From Flavobacteriales bacterium (GTDB lineage: Bacteria > Bacteroidota > Bacteroidia > Flavobacteriales_D > Sanyastnellaceae): DNA of 12,147 nucleotides. The translations under genes were made by a program, and so were the position numbers. The notes under the pieces are model-generated. The model was given only the letters and a program-made list of their open reading frames with translations. It searched no databases and was not told the origin of the DNA. This document shows, one piece after another, positions 6,939-12,147 of this stretch. The stretch covers positions 1 through 12,147 of the forward strand of contig JAIYCK010000300.1 of the NCBI GenBank assembly GCA_027488055.1, given 5' to 3'. Numbering within the stretch: the first letter of the stretch is position 1; each line of letters opens with the position of its first letter.

Positions 6939-8198
6939 TTATTTGCCGCGAATGATATCAACTGGATCAATTTGACTGGCTTTGCGCGACGGAAAATAGC
7001 CAGCGAGATAGGTGGTTATGATGGAGAAGATGGCGCCAATGATATAGAATTTTGGATTGTAGTTGATGGGATAGGTTGTCACAGTGGGCAGCGATGGAGT
7101 ATTGAATGGGATCTCACCGATGATCGCGGATAAGCCCAAACCAAATAGGAGACCGAGGGCACCACCAATCAATCCAATGCTCAGTGCAATGGTGATGAAA
7201 ATCGCGTTCACATCTCGTCCTGAGAATCCAGTGGCTTTGAGTATCGCAATGGAATCCATTTTCTCATAAATCATCATATTTAGAATATTGTAAATGCCAA
7301 ACCCAGCCACAATCAATAAGGTGATGCCAACAGCATATGAAATCAGTGTGCGAACCGAACTGCCCGTCTCAAATTGTGCGTTGGCGGTCTGTATATCAAT
7401 CGCCTCCGTGTCGAACAATGTATGGTATTGCTTGGCGAGTGCCGGTGCCATGTTGATGTCGAATATTTTCACTTGTATGTCATTTATATAGCTGGCCGGT
7501 TTTCCAAGTATTTTTTGGGTGGTGGCGATGGTGGTATAGCTCTGCACTTTGTCGAGTTCCTCAATACCCGACTGAAATATTCCCACTACTTTCAAATTGA
7601 ATGGAGTGCCTTCACTGGTGGTGATCTGAACCATGTCGCCGATTTGGACAAGCATCTTATTCGCCACACCAATGCCCAAAATGAGACTGTTGGGTGTGTT
7701 TTTCAAGTCAATCGGTTCACCTGCGATGACGTAATCTTGAAAGCTGAAAAGCCTGCTTTCAGCATCGATGTCAATCCCATTGAGAATACCCGACAAATGA
7801 ATCGTTCCCAAATTGTAAAAGATAGGCAAGGCTGTTTTGGGTGCAAAACCAAGCACATGGTTGTCTTGATTCAATGCATCCATGATGGCCTCACTGTTGC
7901 GAATGGAAGATAGTTCATTCTTGGGTTTGATGTGTGCCACAAAGTGATAGGCGTCTGCATTATGGATGGACTGCTCAATGGGTTGTACAGGAGATGGCAG
8001 GATCTCGCTATACAAACGAATATGAGGGGTGCGATTCAAAATCAAATCATCGAGCATATCATTCAAGCCTCCCATAAAGCTGAGCAGCGTAATGAACATG
8101 GTAATACTAAAGGTCACGCCAAATGCGGCAACCAGACTTTGTTTGAGTCGAGCTGTGAGCAATGCGATGGCTATCTGTGAAATCAGTTTGAACTTCAT
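6939..8198 (-). CDS. ABC transporter permease, FtsX/LolC-E/MacB-type
   Basis: The 419-residue protein has the four-helix layout of the type VII ABC (MacB/LolCE) permeases: helix 1 at about 22-44, a large periplasmic domain (about 50-280), then three helices at about 285-310, 332-358 and 384-404. The C-terminal FtsX domain is clear: MDSIAILKATGFSGRDVNAIF (314-334) forms the coupling region that contacts the ATPase, and YFPSRKASQIDPVDIIRGK ends the protein, as in the family. The length matches LolC/LolE (about 400). Its ATG overlaps the stop of the adaptor gene in an ATGA (8195-8198), and the ATPase gene starts two bases after its own stop, so all three are expressed together. A dedicated membrane-fusion partner upstream favours a MacAB/DevBCA-type mechanotransmission exporter over a LolCDE complex, because Lol systems do not use an HlyD-type adaptor. 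The permease probably works as a homodimer, since only one is encoded. Confidence 0.93.
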   Translation of the reverse strand: MKFKLISQIAIALLTARLKQSLVAAFGVTFSITMFITLLSFMGGLNDMLDDLILNRTPHIRLYSEILPSPVQPIEQSIHNADAYHFVAHIKPKNELSSIRNSEAIMDALNQDNHVLGFAPKTALPIFYNLGTIHLSGILNGIDIDAESRLFSFQDYVIAGEPIDLKNTPNSLILGIGVANKMLVQIGDMVQITTSEGTPFNLKVVGIFQSGIEELDKVQSYTTIATTQKILGKPASYINDIQVKIFDINMAPALAKQYHTLFDTEAIDIQTANAQFETGSSVRTLISYAVGITLLIVAGFGIYNILNMMIYEKMDSIAILKATGFSGRDVNAIFITIALSIGLIGGALGLLFGLGLSAIIGEIPFNTPSLPTVTTYPINYNPKFYIIGAIFSIITTYLAGYFPSRKASQIDPVDIIRGK

Positions 8199-9289
8199 TG
8201 CGTGGGAAGGATTAGTTCTTCGGTGGTGTCAATGCCCTGAAGTATTTCGACCATACGATAGTCCTTCAATCCTGTTTTTACAATCAGTTTAGTCCCCGAT
8301 TTATTCATCACCATGGAATCGTTGATGAGGTAATTTCGTGGAATCAGCATGGCGTTTTTTTTAGTGCGTATCAGCACGTTGCCTTCAAATGATATTTGCG
8401 GGAAAAGTGTTTTTGGAGGAACCACAAAGGCAGCCTCCAATAAAAAGGTCTTACTTTTTTCGTCCATCATAGGGTTGATCTTGGTGACGATGGCTTGGAA
8501 TACGGAGTCTTTGTGGCTGTTGAGCACTACATATACTGGCATTCCAAGTTGTACACTTGTAATGTCATATTCATCAATCTGCATTTCGAGCACAAATTTG
8601 TGAGCGTCACCTACCACGGCGATGGGTGATTGGGGACTGACCATTTCTCCCTCTAAGATGTCAATGGCATACACTTTTCCTTTGATTTTACTTTTGAGTA
8701 TGTAATCACTGGTAGTCGCGTTGGAGATGAATAAATTGGTTTTGGTGACTTTGGCCTCATATTTCAATTGCCGCTCCATTTCATTGGCTTGTTCGCTAGC
8801 AGCAGTATAATTGTTCTGTGCGTTTTGATACGCCAATTCCCTCTGCTCCAGCAGTGATAAGGAACCGATGTGCTCGGCCCACAGTCTTTGTTGTCGCTCC
8901 AAAAGAATCTTTTCATTTTGCATCTGACTTTTTGCATAACTCCGCATCGATCGCACTTCTTTCAGTTTGCCTGCGTTGACCTGCAGTGCATTGTATTCGG
9001 CCTTTCTTCGGGCATTTTCATTGAGCAATGTTTGCGCATCGTGCAAAATGGTGAGCAGGGGAGTACCTATATCGACCGTATCACCGTCCTTCACAAATAC
9101 ATGCTCAACAATGCCGGTGATATTGGAAAATACATCGTATTGATTTTCACATTTTACTACTCCGGAGGCATACACGGACTGTGTGATGTCTTGAATTACG
9201 GGATGGATGGTTTCTGTTTTCGAGTGGCACGACGCAACCACCATCAAAGTAATGATGGAGATGGCGATCTGCTTTTTGTGTAGATTCAT
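8195..9289 (-). CDS. HlyD/MacA-family periplasmic adaptor lipoprotein
   Basis: This 364-residue protein is the adaptor that links an inner-membrane transporter to an outer-membrane channel. It opens with a lysine-bearing n-region and hydrophobic stretch ending in a lipobox, VVASC, with the lipidated cysteine at residue 21. The two halves of the lipoyl-like domain are at about 45-82 (ITGIVEHVFVKDGDTVDIGTPLLTI) and 198-228 (LKSKIKGKVYAIDILEGEMV). Between them lies an alpha-helical hairpin rich in Glu, Gln and Lys (about 85-185), predicted coiled coil. A beta-barrel domain (about 231-310) and a membrane-proximal domain follow. Histidine follows the cysteine, not aspartate, so no obvious inner-membrane retention signal is present. 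The first gene of its operon, it has 184 bases upstream with no recognisable promoter, and its stop overlaps the permease start. No outer-membrane channel (TolC-like) gene is in the window. Confidence 0.93.
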   Translation of the reverse strand: MNLHKKQIAISIITLMVVASCHSKTETIHPVIQDITQSVYASGVVKCENQYDVFSNITGIVEHVFVKDGDTVDIGTPLLTILHDAQTLLNENARRKAEYNALQVNAGKLKEVRSMRSYAKSQMQNEKILLERQQRLWAEHIGSLSLLEQRELAYQNAQNNYTAASEQANEMERQLKYEAKVTKTNLFISNATTSDYILKSKIKGKVYAIDILEGEMVSPQSPIAVVGDAHKFVLEMQIDEYDITSVQLGMPVYVVLNSHKDSVFQAIVTKINPMMDEKSKTFLLEAAFVVPPKTLFPQISFEGNVLIRTKKNAMLIPRNYLINDSMVMNKSGTKLIVKTGLKDYRMVEILQGIDTTEELILPTQ

Positions 9290-9473
9290 GGATAGGGGGT
9301 ATGCATGCGGGCTTGTTTGCGCTTTGGGTTATTGCTATTTAAATAAGATCCGACTGAAAGAGTCGAAGAGGTGTGGCGTGCGTGAATTCGACCAAACCAA
9401 GCTTTTCCATGAGCGGCAGAAGACACTTTCTAAATCTTCCGCGGAGTCCATAGTTACTTAATATCCACGAATA
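9290..9473. other. Intergenic region with weak palindromes between adaptor and small membrane protein genes
   Basis: This 184-base stretch should hold the 3' end of the VIT/small-membrane-protein transcript and the promoter of the exporter operon. A small hairpin, CGACT (9351-9355) with AGTCG (9361-9365) around GAAAG, could weakly terminate the former. A 10-bp AT palindrome, TATTTAAATA (9337-9346), could contribute to a -10-like element, about 50 bases upstream of the adaptor start. No match to the TTTG/TAnnTTTG promoter consensus was seen. Rightward frames crossing it are shadows. Confidence 0.3.
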
Positions 9474-9965
9474 TCAATCATCATCCTCGCCTGCCTTCGG
9501 GGCAATTGGTGTCGAGGCAGCGCTGGTATTTCGGATTTCAGTGTGACGAATTTCACCGCCGGAGGTGCCTGCTGAAGCGGCAAACAAAAGTGTAATCATC
9601 GACATGGTCAATACGATTCCCGGGCACAATCGGGCATACGACTTTTGCTTCCAACTGGACCACAATGCAAGAATACTGAGACCACCCAGAAGGTAAGAGG
9701 CTATGGCTAAGTTAAAGGCGGCATCTTCATGCGCTTCAATGAAACGTTCATCAATACCATTGATTTTTTCTACGACTTCTTCGGCACCTTCACCACTCAG
9801 CATGGCCACTGCGGCGGCAATGGCTCCCAAGAAGAATATGAGAAAGGAAGTGCGTTTGACAATGTGGGACTTGGTGTAGAATCCAACCAAAAGCACAATC
9901 AATCCGACCATTGGAAAAACGATGGGCAGGTGATTGACAATTAAATGAAAGTGAGCAGCATTCAT
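9474..9965 (-). CDS. Small four-helix membrane protein (DUF2231-like) of unknown function
   Basis: The 163-residue protein has about four membrane helices (roughly 13-30, 39-57, 84-104 and 113-131), placed in the inner membrane. It begins MNAAHFHLIVNHLP, with three histidines (5, 7, 12) close to the first helix, and has further histidines at 79 (EAHED) and 141 (GGEIRHTEI). The spacing H.H....H near a helix start recalls the DUF2231 family 'H...H.P' pattern and would suit haem or metal binding; this is inference. The GEGAEEVVE loop (58-66) and GTSGGEIRHTE end (133-143) are conserved in Bacteroidota relatives as I remember them. The C-terminus is acidic (EDDD). The start codon is 21 bases downstream of the VIT transporter stop, so the two genes are probably in one operon and may have linked roles. 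The ATG at 9965 lacks a Shine-Dalgarno sequence. Confidence 0.82.
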   Translation of the reverse strand: MNAAHFHLIVNHLPIVFPMVGLIVLLVGFYTKSHIVKRTSFLIFFLGAIAAAVAMLSGEGAEEVVEKINGIDERFIEAHEDAAFNLAIASYLLGGLSILALWSSWKQKSYARLCPGIVLTMSMITLLFAASAGTSGGEIRHTEIRNTSAASTPIAPKAGEDDD

Positions 9966-9986
9966 AAGTGTATATATTAATTTGTT

Positions 9987-10724
9987 TTAAACGTTGACAC
10001 CAAATAGATACCCTACGAGGGCCGAGATACCCATGGCGATGGTTCCCCAAATAGTGATTCGGACAATCGCTTTGCGCATACTCGAACCTCCAATTTTGGC
10101 AGAAAGGGAACCGAGTATAATCAAGAAGGTCATGGTCAACCCATATATCCAATATTCCAAACCTCGCATGGGCGCAAGGAGCACAACCAAGGCGGGCAAA
10201 AGTCCACCGATGGTGAATGCAGCGCAAGAAGCCAACGCAGCTTGTATCGGATTCGCTTGACTTATTTCATTGATCCCAAGTTCATCCCGAATGTGCGCTG
10301 CCAATGCATCATGTGCTGTCATTTCTTTGGCCACTTGAAGTGCGGTTTCTTTCTTGAGTCCGCGCTTCTCATAGATCTGTGCAAGTATGTTCAACTCAGC
10401 TTCGGGCAAGGCCTCCAGCTCTTTTACTTCGCGGGCAATGTCGGCCTGCTCAATGTCTGTTTGTGAACTCACTGATACATATTCTCCTGCAGCCATGGAA
10501 AGCGCACCTGCCACCAATCCAGCGGCTGTCGCCAATAGGATGGGCTCACGTGTGGCACTTGCCGCACCCACACCGACGGCAATGCTGGAGATGGATATGA
10601 TTCCGTCATTCGCTCCCAAGACCGCTGCGCGCAGCCAATTGCTCCGTTGGATAAAATGATTGTCTAGATAGTTGTCAATGGTGATCATGGATGAAGTCTT
10701 CTTGGTTGCTGTTCGCTGCTTCAT
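9987..10724 (-). CDS. VIT1/CCC1-family iron/manganese transporter
   Basis: The 245-residue protein belongs to the VIT1/CCC1 (DUF125) family, which exports or sequesters Fe2+ and Mn2+. Helix 1 carries LGANDGIISI (36-45), a family hallmark. Helix 2 is followed by MAAGEYVSVSSQTDIEQADI (77-96). Residues about 88-152 form the cytoplasmic metal-binding helical domain with acidic residues (E92, E99, E102, E104, E108, E110, E119), as in plant VIT1. Helices 3-5 follow at about 163-184, 188-207 and 221-243. Length and architecture are typical. I use the ATG at 10724; an alternative ATG at 10688 (MITIDNYLDNH) gives 233 residues and also fits. The upstream 234 bases have no clear promoter or iron-box-like palindrome. 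It leads a likely two-gene operon with the small membrane protein downstream. It most likely protects the cell from excess iron or manganese. Confidence 0.94.
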   Translation of the reverse strand: MKQRTATKKTSSMITIDNYLDNHFIQRSNWLRAAVLGANDGIISISSIAVGVGAASATREPILLATAAGLVAGALSMAAGEYVSVSSQTDIEQADIAREVKELEALPEAELNILAQIYEKRGLKKETALQVAKEMTAHDALAAHIRDELGINEISQANPIQAALASCAAFTIGGLLPALVVLLAPMRGLEYWIYGLTMTFLIILGSLSAKIGGSSMRKAIVRITIWGTIAMGISALVGYLFGVNV

Positions 10725-10958
10725 GAAGATGATATTAAGTTTGAAAGCATTTCGTTTGGACCAATGTAATCATACTTATTTGTGTCATCCCCATGCGGAG
10801 GCTCTGTTGATCTTATCGTTGTGCCAGCTTGATCTCGAATCCCTTCTACGGCGGGCGATTGCCGTGAAACTGATTTTGCTCATGTCTGTGGATTTAATAG
10901 TGGATGGGCGTTTTTTACAGCGTTTTTATACGGCTAAAATGATTGGTTGTGAAGGTGA

Positions 10959-11537
10959 TTACAATCGAGATTGACCTAGGTCGTGTACTTCATCAAGCCA
11001 CCGTTTCCGAATGACGTCAGTGGATGTTTTGAGGGGCGAAAAGGTGGTTGTTTTAACGGGTTTGGCGCCGCAAAATTCCAACACGGCGCGTTTCATAGAG
11101 TTGATTCCAGGACGGTGGTACACCAAGAAATTGTACCACTTCGGGGTATCCATCGTGACGATCAGTCGGGCGGTTTTGCCTTCCAAAAGTTTGTCCCAAA
11201 AGGGCGAATTCTTGCGATACTTAAACGCAAAATTGGGAAGAAAAACGCGGTCGATAAATCCCTTCAGCAAAGCGGGATAAGTGCCCCACCACGATGGATA
11301 TACAAATACCAAATGATCTGCGCGAAGGATTTCAATTTGCATATTCAAAAGGTCTGGTTCCAATTCGGAAACAACGCGATAGCCATTGATCAGGATGGGG
11401 TTGAATTGCAAATCAATGAGGTGGATCAAATGACATTCAGCCCCCCGGGTATCTGCACCTTTTTTATAGTGCTCTGCAAGCGCAAAGCAAAAACTCGCTT
11501 TGTCTGGATGCCCATTGATGACTAAGATTTTTTTCAT
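10959..11537 (-). CDS. Flavodoxin-fold NAD(P)H-dependent oxidoreductase (quinone reductase-like)
   Basis: The 192-residue protein has the flavodoxin-like fold of the NAD(P)H dehydrogenase (quinone)/KefF/MdaB family. It opens with a strand and phosphate-binding loop MKKILVINGHPDKASF (1-16). The second signature, VYPSWWGTYPALLKGFIDRVF (79-99), binds the isoalloxazine ring of FMN and shapes the active site. The remaining helices and strands, with RLIVTMDTPKWYN (124-136), complete the fold; length is normal. It probably reduces quinones or other electrophiles by two electrons in the cytoplasm, and a link to a cation-proton antiporter (KefF-like role) is possible but there is no antiporter gene here. 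The ATG at 11537 lies directly against a nested palindrome (11538-11561) that may regulate it. The CrtA-like gene ends 135 bases upstream on the same strand. Confidence 0.92.
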   Translation of the reverse strand: MKKILVINGHPDKASFCFALAEHYKKGADTRGAECHLIHLIDLQFNPILINGYRVVSELEPDLLNMQIEILRADHLVFVYPSWWGTYPALLKGFIDRVFLPNFAFKYRKNSPFWDKLLEGKTARLIVTMDTPKWYNFLVYHRPGINSMKRAVLEFCGAKPVKTTTFSPLKTSTDVIRKRWLDEVHDLGQSRL

Positions 11538-11569
11538 TCCACAAGAATATTCTTTTGTGGAGTTTTTTT
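11538..11569. promoter_or_regulatory. Nested palindrome with T tract abutting the oxidoreductase start codon
   Basis: TCCACAA (11538-11544) pairs with TTGTGGA (11555-11561) across ten bases, which themselves contain the palindrome GAATATTC (11545-11552). On the plus strand seven T residues follow (11563-11569). It lies immediately before the ATG of the oxidoreductase, read on the minus strand, so it is in that gene's leader. It could be a repressor operator, a leader hairpin that hides the start region, or a terminator for antisense rightward transcripts. Confidence 0.5.
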
Positions 11570-11672
11570 GTTACATAGTTGTCCAAATGATTTGCAGAAT
11601 TAGGGGGAGCTATTTGCAACGTATCGACGGATGCATTGGACTGTAATCTTATCTCAATGATTTCTATGAATC

Positions 11673-12146
11673 TCAGTGTGCTGATCCAAAGGTTGTGAGA
11701 TCCACGGATGGCGCTATGCCTTGCCATGTTCCTGTAATACTAAGAATATGAAAACGTGTGAACATCTCTTCGATGTACCATTGCTTTTCATGTGTTTGAC
11801 GCACGACTTTGACATGGGCCGGTGTGCGATAGGCATATTGTTGAATAGCTTCGGCATTGCGCCAAATACTAAAGGTCGCTTGATACAACAAAGGCACTTC
11901 TCCTACGCCAATGCTAAGCCAAAGACCTTCTTGATCTTTTAGCGCTTTCTTGGCCTTCCTCGTTTGTCGCAGAAACGAAGGCAATTTACTCGGACGAATG
12001 CGGGCACGAGTCAATACCGCCACGGGTGTGTCTGTCGTTCCAACAGGCTCTTGCACAGGCTCAAATGGATTGTGGCCATCCCACTTTCCATGGGTGCGTA
12101 TGGGCTGCATGGAAACAGTCATTTGTTCGGTACAACGACGCTGGGT
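11673..12146 (-). CDS. CrtA-like (spheroidene monooxygenase family) protein, N-terminus outside window
   Basis: The frame stays open through the right edge, and what is seen (about 158 codons) matches the C-terminal two thirds of spheroidene-monooxygenase-like proteins, which are usually near 220-240 residues. Numbering from the in-window ATG at 12122, matching blocks are KWDGHNPFEPV (13-23), VAVLTRARIRPSKLPSFLRQ (34-53), GLWLSIGVGEVPLLYQATFSIW (66-87) and WYIEEMFTRFHI (115-126). That ATG therefore falls inside the protein and the true start is probably upstream of base 12147. CrtA in purple bacteria is a haem-dependent carotenoid oxygenase; most homologues in Bacteroidota are uncharacterised, and no other carotenoid gene is visible here, so the substrate is open. 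No terminator is obvious after its TGA at 11673-11675. Confidence 0.78.
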   Translation of the reverse strand, partial: TQRRCTEQMTVSMQPIRTHGKWDGHNPFEPVQEPVGTTDTPVAVLTRARIRPSKLPSFLRQTRKAKKALKDQEGLWLSIGVGEVPLLYQATFSIWRNAEAIQQYAYRTPAHVKVVRQTHEKQWYIEEMFTRFHILSITGTWQGIAPSVDLTTFGSAH

Positions 12147-12147
12147 A

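Noticed and set aside
7374..7913. Long rightward open frame (179 codons) inside the permease gene
   Set aside because: It lies wholly antisense to a well-supported FtsX-family permease and has no domain-like composition.
10760..10785. TACATTGG (minus strand) as a -7 box for the VIT gene
   Set aside because: One mismatch in the core and no TTTG at the expected distance upstream; not distinguishable from chance.
10848..10865. Small hairpin ACGGC/GCCGT in the region before the VIT gene, considered as a terminator for the oxidoreductase gene
   Set aside because: Only five base pairs, no T tract on the minus strand, and about 95 bases beyond the stop codon.
10983..11525. Rightward 180-codon frame opposite the oxidoreductase gene
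   Set aside because: It is the antisense shadow of a clear flavodoxin-fold protein; the plus-strand T tract at 11563-11569 downstream made it tempting, but the translation shows no fold signature.
1..12147. Mobile elements, CRISPR arrays, tRNA or rRNA genes, toxin-antitoxin or phage-defence modules
   Set aside because: No transposase or integrase motif, no regularly spaced direct repeats, no tRNA-like cloverleaf and no defence-family signature were seen on either strand; the genes are of ordinary metabolic or transport type.

Overview
The window looks like a chromosomal segment of a free-living member of the Bacteroidota (Chitinophagia/Saprospiria-like). This is inferred from the protein families (a Bacteroidota-style PEEIP P-type ATPase, a triple-BON protein, a His/Ala-rich small protein, a four-helix DUF2231-like protein and a CrtA-like protein). 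It is also supported by the lack of clear Shine-Dalgarno sequences before the starts I inspected. I see no phage genes, transposases, CRISPR arrays, tRNAs or rRNAs, and every gene that lies fully inside the window appears intact.

Layout. The left edge holds the 3' end of a rightward gene, probably an Ig-like surface or lipoprotein domain. It converges on a leftward flavin-reductase-like gene, with a strong hairpin between them. All remaining genes are on the minus strand. From left to right they are: flavin reductase-like protein (493-1122); seven-helix membrane protein (1242-2042); small His/Ala-rich protein (2183-2458); a 378-base gene-free stretch; triple-BON protein (2837-3508); cation P-type ATPase (3649-6153); ABC ATPase, FtsX-type permease and lipoprotein adaptor (6247-9289); a small four-helix membrane protein with a VIT/CCC1 metal transporter (9474-10724); a flavodoxin-fold NAD(P)H oxidoreductase (10959-11537); and a CrtA-like protein cut off by the right edge (11673-12146).

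How the genes work together. The clearest functional unit is the adaptor-permease-ATPase trio, transcribed leftward. The adaptor and permease genes overlap as ATGA and the permease and ATPase genes are 2 bases apart. This is a MacAB/DevBCA-type tripartite exporter, or a Lol-like system, without its own outer-membrane channel gene here. A P-type ATPase and a BON protein follow on the same strand and could be read through from it. The second unit is the VIT-family Fe/Mn transporter and the small membrane protein, 21 bases apart. The P-type pump, the VIT transporter and the His-rich protein together suggest cation and metal homeostasis or stress, but this is inference from proximity. Most of the window is ordinary housekeeping or accessory sequence. 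The points most worth a second look are a nested palindrome with terminator-like polarity touching the start codon of the oxidoreductase, the non-canonical transmembrane ligand set of the P-type ATPase, the His-patterned small protein, and the VIT plus four-helix membrane protein pairing. I found no convincing evidence of a wholly new multi-gene system.
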